64,000 bases of DNA from Kribbella solani (lineage in GTDB: Bacteria > Actinomycetota > Actinomycetes > Propionibacteriales > Kribbellaceae), in contig NZ_JACHNF010000001.1 in NCBI RefSeq assembly GCF_014205295.1, forward strand, positions 5,022,001 to 5,086,000. Direction: 5' to 3'. The translations under genes were made by a program, and so were the position numbers. The notes beneath the pieces are model-generated. The model saw nothing but the letters and a program-made list of their open reading frames with translations. It was not told the DNA's origin and ran no database searches. Shown one piece after another: positions 39,144-47,318 of the stretch (the stretch's first letter is position 1; the number at the start of each line of letters is the position of its first letter).

Positions 39144-40783
39144 CCGCCCCGCTGATGTTGCCGCTGGCAACGGTTGGCAACCCGACCGTGAACATCCTGA
39201 TCTTCGCGCTGTTCGTGCTGGCCACGCTGGCGATCGTGCTCCGGGCGTCCCGGAACAACAAGACCGCCGCCGACTTCTACGCCGGCGGCCGGTCCTTCAC
39301 CGGCCCGCAGAACGGGATCGCGATCGCCGGCGACTACCTGTCCGCCGCGTCCTTCCTCGGCATCGCCGGCGCGATCGCGCTGAACGGGTACGACGGCTTC
39401 CTGTACTCGATCGGCTTCCTCGTCGCCTGGCTAGTTGCATTGCTACTAGTTGCAGAGTTACTACGGAACACCGGCCGGTTCACGATGGCCGACGTGCTGT
39501 CGTTCCGCCTCAAGCAGCGGCCGGTCCGGATGGCGGCCGCGATCTCGACCCTCGGCGTCTGCTTCTTCTACCTGCTGGCGCAGATGGCAGGCGCCGGGGG
39601 TCTCGTCGCCCTCCTGCTCGGCGTCTCCGGCCGGGCCGGACAGAGCATCGTGATCGCCGTCGTCGGCGTCCTGATGATCGTGTACGTACTGGTCGGCGGT
39701 ATGAAGGGCACCACCTGGGTACAGATCGTCAAGGCCGTCCTGCTCGTCATCGGCGCCGGGATCATGACGCTCTGGGTGCTGGCGAAGTACACCTTCAACC
39801 TGTCCGGGCTGCTCGGCGCCGCCGTCGACAACAGCCCCGCGGCCGGTGAGAAGCTGCTCAACCCCGGACTGCAGTACGGTCTGACCGGCGTCACGAAGCT
39901 GGACTTCCTGTCGCTGGCGCTCGCGCTGGTCCTGGGGACCGCCGGCCTGCCGCACGTACTGATGCGCTTCTACACCGTGCCGGACTCCAAGGAAGCACGC
40001 CGCAGTGTCAGCTGGGCGATCTGGATCATCGGCATCTTCTACCTGTTCACGCTGGTACTCGGGTACGGCGCCGCCGCGATCGTCGGCCCGGACCGGATCA
40101 AGGCCGCGCCCGGCAAGGCGAACTCGGCCGCGCCACTGCTCGCCTTCGAGCTCGGCGGCGAGGTACTCCTCGGCATCATCTCCGCGGTCGCCTTCGCCAC
40201 CATCCTGGCCGTGGTCGCCGGACTGACGATCACCGCGAGTACGTCGTTCGCGCACGACATCTACGGCCAGATCATCAAGAAGGGCCAGATCAGCGGCGAC
40301 GGCGAGGTCCGGGTGGCGCGCTACACCGCGGTCGTGATCGGCCTGGTCGCGATCGTCGGCGGCATCTTCGCGAACGGCCAGAACATCGCGTTCCTGGTCG
40401 CCCTCGCGTTCGCGGTCGCGGCGAGCGCGAACCTGCCGACCATCCTGTACTCGCTGTTCTGGCGCCGCTTCAACACCCGCGGCGCGCTCTGGAGCATCTA
40501 TGGCGGCCTGGCGTCGACGATCATCCTGATCGCGTTCAGCCCGGTCGTCTCCGGCAAGGTCGACGCCAAGACCGGCAAGAGCCTGTCGATGATCACCGAC
40601 ACCGGCATCGACTTCCACTGGTTCCCGCTGGACAACCCCGGCATCGTGTCGATCCCCCTTGCCTTCCTCCTCGGCTGGCTGGGCACCATCACCAGCAAGG
40701 AACAGGTCGACACCGACAAGTTCGCCGAAATGGAAGTCCGCTCCCTAACCGGCGCCGGCGCCGAAAAGGCGGTCCAGCACTAG
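39140..40783 (+). CDS. actP: Cation/acetate symporter
   Basis: A 547-residue SSS transporter with about 13 helices. AADFYAGGRSFTGPQNGIAI, AGDYLSAASFLGIAGAIALN, LGTAGLPHVLMRFYTVPDSK and ASTSFAHDIYGQ are typical of ActP. It imports acetate or similar short carboxylates with Na+. It starts with GTG 39140 overlapping the DUF485 stop. The symporter at 37028 is a diverged paralogue of about the same length. A strong hairpin follows. Confidence 0.93.
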   Translation: MTAPLMLPLATVGNPTVNILIFALFVLATLAIVLRASRNNKTAADFYAGGRSFTGPQNGIAIAGDYLSAASFLGIAGAIALNGYDGFLYSIGFLVAWLVALLLVAELLRNTGRFTMADVLSFRLKQRPVRMAAAISTLGVCFFYLLAQMAGAGGLVALLLGVSGRAGQSIVIAVVGVLMIVYVLVGGMKGTTWVQIVKAVLLVIGAGIMTLWVLAKYTFNLSGLLGAAVDNSPAAGEKLLNPGLQYGLTGVTKLDFLSLALALVLGTAGLPHVLMRFYTVPDSKEARRSVSWAIWIIGIFYLFTLVLGYGAAAIVGPDRIKAAPGKANSAAPLLAFELGGEVLLGIISAVAFATILAVVAGLTITASTSFAHDIYGQIIKKGQISGDGEVRVARYTAVVIGLVAIVGGIFANGQNIAFLVALAFAVAASANLPTILYSLFWRRFNTRGALWSIYGGLASTIILIAFSPVVSGKVDAKTGKSLSMITDTGIDFHWFPLDNPGIVSIPLAFLLGWLGTITSKEQVDTDKFAEMEVRSLTGAGAEKAVQH

Positions 40784-40795
40784 CCCCCGCCCCGA

Positions 40796-40843
40796 ACGAG
40801 CCCGCGCGGCGAGGCGGTGAGTGCCTTCGCCCCGCGGGCTCGT
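40796..40843. terminator. Terminator hairpin after actP
   Basis: ACGAGCCCGCG (40796-40806) and CGCGGGCTCGT (40833-40843) form a perfect 11-bp stem, and inner GGCGAGGC/GCCTTCGCC pairs further. It lies between convergent genes. Confidence 0.75.
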
Positions 40844-40877
40844 CCACCGCCCGCCGCGCACGGCGACCCAGCGCTGG

Positions 40878-41624
40878 TTAGTTCATTGTGTTCAGGTCCA
40901 AGCGTTTTCCGGGTGGTAGGTCGGCGACCACAAGATCGTTTCCGCCGAGGCGTACGGCGTCTGCTCCCGTACCTCGCGGCCGGAACATCCGCGAGAACGG
41001 GTCTTCGCCGTGCGCATCGTGCACCGGAACCAGTATTCGAGCCCCCAACGCCGCCGCCCCCGCGATCGCCTCCTCCGGCCCCATCACCAGCCGCTGACCG
41101 AGCGGCGACCGCAACCCATTGACCGGCAGAAGCGCCAACTCCACCGGCCGGTACGCCTCCAGCCCCTCCGCGTCGGCGATCTCCCCACCGAAGAACACCC
41201 GCCCGGCCGACGTCTCGAAAACGTACGCGTTGTTCGGAAAGATCGCGGTCCGCCCAGCCGGTACGACCCGCAGGCTCAACCCCGGCGCGAGGTCCCGCGA
41301 CTCACCCCATCGCAACCGCTCGGTCCGCGCGAACCCGAGCGCCCGCGCCCGCCGCGCCATCCCCGCGGTCGGTACGTACAGCGGCGTGCTCGCCTTCGCG
41401 GGCAGGACCCGCAGCGCCCGCAGATCCCAGTGATTGGTCGCGAGGTTGGTGACGACGACGGCAGTGAGCGGCGGCAGTTCCTCGATCCGCAGACCGAGCG
41501 GCTCCCCGCGCCGCAGCCACCACCGTTCGGTGAACCACGGGTCGGTGAGGACTGCCCGGCCGCCCAGTTCCAGCAGTACACACGAGTTGTTTACGCGGGT
41601 GACCGCGATCGATTGGTTGCTCAT
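40878..41624 (-). CDS. MBL-fold protein with degenerate metal site
   Basis: A 248-residue protein with the fold pattern of the metallo-beta-lactamase family (UlaG-like): VTRVNNSCVLLELGG, TDPWF, VVVTNLATNHWDLRAL, VFFGGEIADAEG, ILVPVHDAHGED. The canonical HxHxDH is replaced by NLATNHWD, so at least two ligand His are missing, which questions classical two-metal activity. ATG 41624 is chosen over upstream in-frame ATGs because they would run into the divergent MerR promoter. The MerR gene is 28 bp away and probably regulates it. Confidence 0.75.
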   Translation of the reverse strand: MSNQSIAVTRVNNSCVLLELGGRAVLTDPWFTERWWLRRGEPLGLRIEELPPLTAVVVTNLATNHWDLRALRVLPAKASTPLYVPTAGMARRARALGFARTERLRWGESRDLAPGLSLRVVPAGRTAIFPNNAYVFETSAGRVFFGGEIADAEGLEAYRPVELALLPVNGLRSPLGQRLVMGPEEAIAGAAALGARILVPVHDAHGEDPFSRMFRPRGTGADAVRLGGNDLVVADLPPGKRLDLNTMN

Positions 41625-41652
41625 GACCGGCAGCGTGGCGATTAATGTACAC

Positions 41653-42066
41653 ATGAAGTCAAGCGACGACCTGTCCATCGGCGAGCTGGCCGAACGCTTC
41701 GGCCTCGCCACCCACGTACTCCGGCACTGGGAAACGATGGGCCTGCTCCGCCCCGCCCGCGGCCCCGGCGGCGCCCGCTACTACACACCCAGCGACCTGG
41801 AACGAGTAGCCATCATCCTGATGGGCAAAGAGGCCGGCTTCGCCCTGGGCGACCTACGCGCCCTGCTCTCCACCGACAGCCCGATGGACCACCGAGACGT
41901 CCTCCGCCGCCAGGTCAGCGAACTCGAAGCCCGCATCACCCAAGCCCAAACCGCCAAAACCCTGATCGAACACGCCCTCGCCTGCCCCAAACCCTTCGCC
42001 ACCTGCCCCCACGCCCGAAACCGCATCACCGCCAACATCCCACCCGCCCCGAGCACCAAGCGCTGA
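41653..42066 (+). CDS. MerR family transcriptional regulator
   Basis: A 137-residue regulator with the N-terminal winged helix LSIGELAERFGLATHVLRHWE then GLLRPARGPGGARYY, and a coiled dimerisation helix. The C terminus has a cysteine-containing stretch ALACPKPFATCPHARNRI that might bind a metal or redox signal. It is divergent from the MBL-fold gene, with only 28 bp between the starts, so both promoters overlap. MerR proteins activate from such overlapping promoters by DNA distortion. Confidence 0.9.
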   Translation: MKSSDDLSIGELAERFGLATHVLRHWETMGLLRPARGPGGARYYTPSDLERVAIILMGKEAGFALGDLRALLSTDSPMDHRDVLRRQVSELEARITQAQTAKTLIEHALACPKPFATCPHARNRITANIPPAPSTKR

Positions 42067-42251
42067 CCCAGCCGCTCCCCGAACAACTGCCGCTTCCGCT
42101 TGCGTCGCTGGATCCGAGAGCAAGCGGAGACGGCACAACGAACCCGCCCGGCACCGTCGACCCACGATCAGGGACCAACACCGCCAACCTCCTCGTCCTG
42201 AGCGCACAGTCCAGGCGATTGGAGGCGACGCGCAGCACAGCGACGTACGAA

Positions 42252-42271
42252 CCACGCGTAGTGCCGCGTGG
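42252..42271 (-). terminator. Small hairpin downstream of the CYTH-CHAD gene
   Basis: CCACGCG (42252-42258) and CGCGTGG (42265-42271) form a 7-bp stem 14 bases after the stop of the CHAD gene. The rest of 42067-42284 shows no gene. Confidence 0.45.
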
Positions 42272-42284
42272 GCGTCAGCGCGGG

Positions 42285-43793
42285 TTACAGGTGGAAGTTC
42301 AGGGTGGGCCAGAGGTTGTAGAAGGCTGCGCGGGAGGTGGTTGCTCGGGATTCTTCGGCGGCGTGTAGGCGGCCGTAGGTGAAGGTGTTTCCGCCATCTG
42401 CGAATACCTGGAGGGACAGGTGGTGGAGGAGGTCTCGGGAGACGACCGAGTCTTGGTGTTCGCCGAGGACTTCTTGGATCTCTTCGGCTCGGACGGCCAA
42501 CGTCGCGGCGTCTTCGGCGAGGACGGGTACGGCTGATTCGGCCGCGTACCTCAGGCGTTTTGCCGCCTTTCGTACCTCGTGCAGCTCGTGGTCCTGGTCA
42601 GCAATTGTCGGCGCGGATTCGGATCGGCGTACGGCCTTGCGCATTCGGCGGTAATCGTGATGCAGCAGCTCGCGGATCTGTTTCTTTGCTTTGTGATCGT
42701 CCGTAGTCACGGGCGGTCGGGCGATCAATTCGTCGAGCGCGTCCAGCAACCGGAAGTACCGCTCGCTCTCCAGCGCGGCGAGCGCGGCGGCGCGGCCTTC
42801 CTGGTAAACACCGCGCAAATGATCGTCAATGCGCCCCGCGACGCGACCGATCACCAGCTCGACCGGTTGTTCGGCGACCTCGGCGGCGAAATGTTCGCGC
42901 TGGACCTCGGCGTCCCGCGCGGCGCCGAGCTCGCCGGCCAGCCATTTCAGCTCGGCCCGGATTTCGTCACCCGCCGCGCGGTCGATCACCGGACGGTACG
43001 TCGCCAGCGCCGACCGCAGCCGGCGGGTCGCGACGCGGAACTTGTGGATCGAGTCCGGTACATCGCGCCGTACCTCGGGATCGCGTTCGCGGATCGCGTT
43101 CACCTGCGCGCCGGCGTACGCGCGGAACAGGTCCGACGTCAGTGGCTTGTTCGGCAGCGTCCACTCGGCGTACGAAGGGACGCGATCGCCCAACGCCCGG
43201 GCCAACTTGCTCGGGCCGGACGCGGGTCGCGCGCCGACGCCGAGCAGGAGCTCGCCCGCGTCCTCGAGCAGAGCGTTGTCGCCGTCGACGAGCTCGACTT
43301 CCCATTCGCGCCAGCTTTCCGGCTCGCCGCCGGTGACGGTCGCGGTCACCCGGTCGTCGGCGAACTCCGCGAGTACGCCGCCGTCTGCGTCGAGCAACCG
43401 GTGTACGACCCGTCGCGTCCGCAAGGTCACGACCGGCTCGAGCGCACGATCCCGGACAAGCACCCGAACCGTACCCACCACCTCAACCGGCACCACACCA
43501 ACCGACACCTCCCCCGCCGATTCGTCGAGTGGATGTCTGACCTCGAGACGTCCGCCGGACGTGCCTGGGAACTTCACGTGCCAGCCGTCGTCCTCGCCGC
43601 CGGTGCGGCGGCGGAGGGTTACCTTGTTCGCGGCGAGGTCGAGTTCGGCGGTGTCGTAGTACGTCGCTTCGAGGTCCAGGGTGACCGGTTGGGCGACGCT
43701 CGCGACGCCTGGCAGTTCGTGCAGCGCGGGCAGGATGGTGCTCTCGTCGACGTCGTACTTCGTCTCGATTTCCAGCTGCTCGGTCGGTGCCAT
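42285..43793 (-). CDS. CYTH and CHAD domain protein
   Basis: A 502-residue protein. The N-terminal CYTH domain has EIETKYDVDE (ExExK), VTLRRRTGGEDDGWHVKFP and EWEVELVDG, the tunnel that binds triphosphate-like substrates. The C-terminal CHAD domain is helical with conserved His/Arg: SIHKFRVATRRLRSAL and HEVRKAAKRLRYAAE. CHAD domains bind polyphosphate, and CYTH-CHAD proteins are found with polyphosphate metabolism. It is transcribed alone. Confidence 0.95.
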   Translation of the reverse strand: MAPTEQLEIETKYDVDESTILPALHELPGVASVAQPVTLDLEATYYDTAELDLAANKVTLRRRTGGEDDGWHVKFPGTSGGRLEVRHPLDESAGEVSVGVVPVEVVGTVRVLVRDRALEPVVTLRTRRVVHRLLDADGGVLAEFADDRVTATVTGGEPESWREWEVELVDGDNALLEDAGELLLGVGARPASGPSKLARALGDRVPSYAEWTLPNKPLTSDLFRAYAGAQVNAIRERDPEVRRDVPDSIHKFRVATRRLRSALATYRPVIDRAAGDEIRAELKWLAGELGAARDAEVQREHFAAEVAEQPVELVIGRVAGRIDDHLRGVYQEGRAAALAALESERYFRLLDALDELIARPPVTTDDHKAKKQIRELLHHDYRRMRKAVRRSESAPTIADQDHELHEVRKAAKRLRYAAESAVPVLAEDAATLAVRAEEIQEVLGEHQDSVVSRDLLHHLSLQVFADGGNTFTYGRLHAAEESRATTSRAAFYNLWPTLNFHL

Positions 43794-43824
43794 GTCCCAT
43801 GTTTACCAGCCGTTCATGAACTGG

Positions 43825-43965
43825 TCAGCTGAGCGCCCGCAAGTCGGCCACCAACCGCTCGAGATCGCGATCCGGGATGCCGAACGTGGTCAGCCGGATC
43901 TCCCGTCGCCGGTTCCGGTTGAGGGCCCAGCAAACGATCGCGATCAGTCCGAGGAATCCGATCAT
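43825..43965 (-). CDS. 46-residue membrane peptide coupled to the methyltransferase
   Basis: A short gene starting ATG 43965, overlapping the methyltransferase stop (ATGA). The product MIGFLGLIAIVCWALNRNRR has one helix followed by a basic stretch and a short soluble tail (IPDRDLERLVADLRALS). I recognise no family. The coupling, the positive-inside pattern and a clean amphipathic C terminus argue that it is real, but no RBS of its own stands out except GGGAG 15 bases upstream. Confidence 0.55.
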   Translation of the reverse strand: MIGFLGLIAIVCWALNRNRRREIRLTTFGIPDRDLERLVADLRALS

Positions 43966-44762
43966 CTTCGCCCAACTCCCTTGAAGAACGTGTAGTGAAA
44001 GGTGCCGCCGGCCTCGGCGGCGCGTTCGAGGTCGCGGATGCCCGCGGCCCATTCGGCTTCGGTCCGCAGCCCCGCGGCGAGCGCGCGTTCGCGGACGGAT
44101 TCGACCATCGCGATGAACGTCTTGCGGGTGAACCCGTCGACGAGCTCCGGCCGGGCCGGGTCGGCGTAGACGGTCCGCGGCTCGACGCGTACGTCGCCGT
44201 ATCCGGCCTGCTGCAGCAGCGGATGCAATCGCCGGCCGATCAGCGAGTCGCCACCAGCTTCGGCCTGGAGATCGACCAGACAGTCGACGACGGCCTGCGC
44301 GCTCGGGCTGCGCGGATGGTAGATCGCCGACCCGTGGTCGCCTTCGATCACGGTGATGGTGCCGCCGGGGTTGAGGTACTCGCGGAGCCGGGCGAGCGCG
44401 TCGGTCGGGTCGGCGAGGTGCTCGAGGACGAAGCAGACAAAGACGTGGTCGAACTTCTCGCCGCGCAGGTCGAGGAGGTCCGCGTGTCGCCAGTCGACAG
44501 TCGCGTACGGCGCTGCTGCCGCGACCCGGCTCTTGGCCTCCGCGAGCGATTCCTCGGAGACATCCACCGAGACGAGGTCGATGCCGGGGCTGCGGGTGAC
44601 CAGCTGTACGGTCTGCGCGCCGACGCCGCAGCCCGCTTCGAGGACCCGGCTGCCCGGTGCATAGGTGGTGCCGCCGTGCAGCAGGTCCGCGAGGGTCCCG
44701 GCCTGGTCGGCGAGGCGGCGTGTCTCCGCCGGGGTGTAGCCGTGGACGTAGTCAGTTCCCAT
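43962..44762 (-). CDS. Class I SAM-dependent methyltransferase
   Basis: A 266-residue methyltransferase. The SAM-binding motif I is VLEAGCGVGAQTVQL (near residue 41), followed by VSVDVSEESLAEAKSRV (acidic loop), DWRHADLLDL, and FVCFVLEHLADP. It resembles UbiE/COQ5-like or small-molecule methyltransferases. ATG 44762 gives MGTDYVHGYTPAETRRL, the usual N-terminal helix. The substrate is unknown. It is divergent from a MocR regulator (28 bp between starts). Confidence 0.9.
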   Translation of the reverse strand: MGTDYVHGYTPAETRRLADQAGTLADLLHGGTTYAPGSRVLEAGCGVGAQTVQLVTRSPGIDLVSVDVSEESLAEAKSRVAAAAPYATVDWRHADLLDLRGEKFDHVFVCFVLEHLADPTDALARLREYLNPGGTITVIEGDHGSAIYHPRSPSAQAVVDCLVDLQAEAGGDSLIGRRLHPLLQQAGYGDVRVEPRTVYADPARPELVDGFTRKTFIAMVESVRERALAAGLRTEAEWAAGIRDLERAAEAGGTFHYTFFKGVGRR

Positions 44763-44790
44763 GTATCCACGGTCGCGCGACAATGGACCT

Positions 44791-46275
44791 GTGAACAGAT
44801 CCAATCAGCCCGATATTGGCAGGTCCAATGGGCCGCGGGCCGGAGCGGACTTCCTCCAGCTGGACGCTGCCGAGGCACCTGCCGGCGGGCTCGCGGACTG
44901 GCTCACCGACCACCTCCGGACGGCGATCTCCACCGGCCACCTCCCGGTCGGCACCCGCCTCCCAGCCACCCGCACCCTCGCCACCGACCTCGGCGTCTCC
45001 CGCGGCGTGGTCACCGAGGCCTACCAACGCCTGACCGAGGACGGGCAGGTCGCGGGCCGAGGTCGCGCCGGGACGGTGGTTGTTGCTGCCCCGATCAGTA
45101 CCGCGCCTCCCATCACCAACCACCTTGCAGGCACGCCGACCGAACTGAACGAACCCGGGATGGAGATCTTCGACCAGCTACGGGACGCGCCTGCGCGGAT
45201 CGACCTGACGCCGGGGGTGCCGGATCTGGCGGCGTTTCCGCGGACCGGCTGGTTACGGGCGGAGCGGGCGGTGCTGGGCGATCTGGCGTCGGCGCAGTTC
45301 GGGTACGGCGACCCGGCGGGGACTCCCGCGCTTCGCCGGGCAGTCGCCGCGTGGCTGGCGCAATATCGCGGTATCGCCGCTGACCCGGACGACCTGATCA
45401 TCGTCGCCGGGGTCGCGCAGGCGATCGGCCTGGTCGCGCAGGTACTCGCCGAGCGCGACATCCACGAGATCGCCGTCGAGGACCCGGGCTCACTCGGCTC
45501 GCGCCAGCACCTGAGCAGCTGGGGCATGCGCGTCCCGCCGATCCCGGTCGACGACAACGGCCTCCGCGTGGACGTACTGCGCGAATCCCGGGCGCGCGTG
45601 GTGATGGTGACCCCGGCGCATCATTTCCCGACCGGCGTGGTCCTGGAGGGCGAACGGCGCCGCGACCTGATCCAGTGGGCTGCCGACGGCGGGCTGATCC
45701 TGGAGGACGACTACGACGCCGAGCACCGGTACGACCGCCCGCCGGTGCCCGCGCTCCGGGCGATGCTCGGTGACCAGGTGATCTATGTCGGCAGTGTCTC
45801 GAAGTTACTCGCTCCCGCGTTGCGGATCGGCTGGATGCTCGCACCCGCCCAGTACAAGGACGAACTGATCAACAAGAAGCGGCTCGCCGACCTGGGTAAT
45901 GCTGCCCTGCCGCAGCTCACCCTCGCGCAGCTGATGGAGTCCGGCGAGCTCGAACGGCAGCTCCGCTTCCTCCGCCGCCGGCACCGGACCCGCCGGGACG
46001 CGATGGTGAACGCAATCCACAAGCACTTGCCGACCGCAACGATCCACGGCGCCGCCGCCGGTCTGCACCTGACCATCACCTTCGACAACCCGGTCGACGA
46101 CGTCGAGCTGGCCGCGGCGGCTTTGCGCAGCGGCGTGAAATGCCATCCGCTGTCCTGGCACTGCCAGCTCCCGCACGCCCCCGGCCTGGTCCTCGGCTAC
46201 GCCGCCCGCACCCCCACGGAGATCACCACCGCCATCGCCACCATCGCCGGAGAGTTGCATTACGACAGGAGGTAG
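44791..46275 (+). CDS. MocR family regulator (GntR HTH + aminotransferase fold)
   Basis: A 494-residue protein. The N-terminal GntR-type winged helix is HLRTAISTGHLPVGTRLPAT then LGVSRGVVTEAYQRL. The C-terminal part is a fold-type I aminotransferase domain with YGDPAGTPALRRAVAAWL, LILEDDYDAEHRYD and the PLP Lys in VGSVSKLLAPALRIGW. MocR proteins bind PLP or amino acids and control vitamin B6 or related genes. CCAAT/ATTGG dyads are at 44801-44819, inside the first codons, so the true start may be further down. The 3' end shares a 22-bp inverted repeat with the permease gene. Confidence 0.92.
   Translation: MNRSNQPDIGRSNGPRAGADFLQLDAAEAPAGGLADWLTDHLRTAISTGHLPVGTRLPATRTLATDLGVSRGVVTEAYQRLTEDGQVAGRGRAGTVVVAAPISTAPPITNHLAGTPTELNEPGMEIFDQLRDAPARIDLTPGVPDLAAFPRTGWLRAERAVLGDLASAQFGYGDPAGTPALRRAVAAWLAQYRGIAADPDDLIIVAGVAQAIGLVAQVLAERDIHEIAVEDPGSLGSRQHLSSWGMRVPPIPVDDNGLRVDVLRESRARVVMVTPAHHFPTGVVLEGERRRDLIQWAADGGLILEDDYDAEHRYDRPPVPALRAMLGDQVIYVGSVSKLLAPALRIGWMLAPAQYKDELINKKRLADLGNAALPQLTLAQLMESGELERQLRFLRRRHRTRRDAMVNAIHKHLPTATIHGAAAGLHLTITFDNPVDDVELAAAALRSGVKCHPLSWHCQLPHAPGLVLGYAARTPTEITTAIATIAGELHYDRR
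44801..44819. promoter_or_regulatory. CCAAT-N9-ATTGG dyad at the MocR gene
   Basis: CCAAT (44801-44805) and ATTGG (44815-44819), with further CCAAT-like half sites nearby (GGTCCAATGG). The same pair with an 8-base spacer is found by the second MocR gene at 63208-63225, so it may be the operator recognised by MocR proteins. Confidence 0.5.
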
Positions 46276-46357
46276 TGCCGTCAAAGCACCCCCGTGGAGC
46301 ATCGCTGAGCGTGAGATCCGACGCCTGGATCAGACACCTCCTGTCGTCATGCAACTC
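46252..46357. repeat. 22-bp inverted repeat spanning the ends of the MocR and permease genes
   Basis: The arm 46252-46273 (GAGTTGCAT-T-ACGACAGGAGGT) is the complement of 46336-46357 with one mismatch; 62 bases lie between. Each arm codes for the last residues and stop region of one convergent gene. It could be a terminator or a scar of rearrangement, since an AGGAGGT Shine-Dalgarno follows the permease stop without a gene behind it. Confidence 0.8.
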
Positions 46358-47318
46358 GGCGACCGATCAGGAACAGCAGGTACGGCGCGCCGAGGAATGC
46401 GGTGACCACGCCGACTGGCAGGACCGTTGGTGCGACCACCGTTCGGGCGATCAGGTCCGACGCGACCACCAGCAACGCGCCGATCGCGCCGGATGTCGGC
46501 AGCCGGGCCGCGCGGTCGGCGACCAGGCGGCGGGTCAATTGCGGAGCGACCAGCGCGACGAAACCGATCGGCCCCGCGGTCGCCGTCGCCATCGCCGCCA
46601 GCCCGACGCCGAGCGCGATCAGTACGCCGCGCACGGTCTCGACCCGCGCGCCGAGCGCCCGCGCCAAGTCGTCGCCGAGCTCCAGCACCCGGAGTTGCCG
46701 CTCGACCACTATCGCCGCCGGAACCCCGGCAAACAAGGTGATTCCGATCAGTACGACATGCGTCCACGACCGTCCCGCGAGACTCCCGGCCAGCCACATC
46801 GACGCGCTTTTCGCCGTGTAGATATCGGCCAACGTCAGCAGGTACGCCGTCAACGAACCGACGATCGCCGTCACGCCGACCCCGACGAGAACGAGCCGAT
46901 TCCCGGACACCCCGTTCCGGTACGCGAGCAGGTAAACGCATAACGCCGAAACCAATGAACCGACAAGCGCACCGAGCGGAATCCACCCACTCCCGATCAC
47001 GGTGATGATCAGTACGGCGGCCAGCGCGGCCCCCGCGTTGATGCCGATCAAATCCGGGCTGACCAACGGATTCCGGGCCAGCCGCTGAAAGATCGCCCCC
47101 GACATCCCGAACGCCATCCCGACACCGACGCCGGTGAGAATACGAGGCAATCGGTTGTTCACCACGACGTCGTACGTGATCAAAGTGCCATGCCCCGACA
47201 GCGTACGAAGGACTTCCTCGATCGGCAGCGTGTAATCGCCCCGAGTCAGTGCAAACGCGCCAACGAGCACAATGAACACCCAAGCAGTGCCCGAGACCAC
47301 AACGCTGTGAACCTTCAC
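46347..47318 (-). CDS. FecCD-type ABC permease, corrinoid importer subunit 2
   Basis: A 323-residue permease with about ten helices (AWVFIVLVGAFALTRG onwards). NRLPRILTGVGVGMAFGMSG, FQRLARNPLVSPDLIGINAG and GPIGFVALVAPQLTRRL are the family's conserved segments. The GTG at 47318 overlaps the first permease's stop (GTGA). By itself the family covers siderophore, heme and B12 import; the riboswitch upstream points to cobalamin. The gene ends the operon, and no ATPase follows. Confidence 0.9.
   Translation of the reverse strand: MKVHSVVVSGTAWVFIVLVGAFALTRGDYTLPIEEVLRTLSGHGTLITYDVVVNNRLPRILTGVGVGMAFGMSGAIFQRLARNPLVSPDLIGINAGAALAAVLIITVIGSGWIPLGALVGSLVSALCVYLLAYRNGVSGNRLVLVGVGVTAIVGSLTAYLLTLADIYTAKSASMWLAGSLAGRSWTHVVLIGITLFAGVPAAIVVERQLRVLELGDDLARALGARVETVRGVLIALGVGLAAMATATAGPIGFVALVAPQLTRRLVADRAARLPTSGAIGALLVVASDLIARTVVAPTVLPVGVVTAFLGAPYLLFLIGRRVA

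Noticed and set aside
40878..41711. Longer start (41711) for the MBL-fold gene
   Set aside because: It would overlap the divergent MerR gene and add a sequence without family similarity; ATG 41624 gives the normal start.
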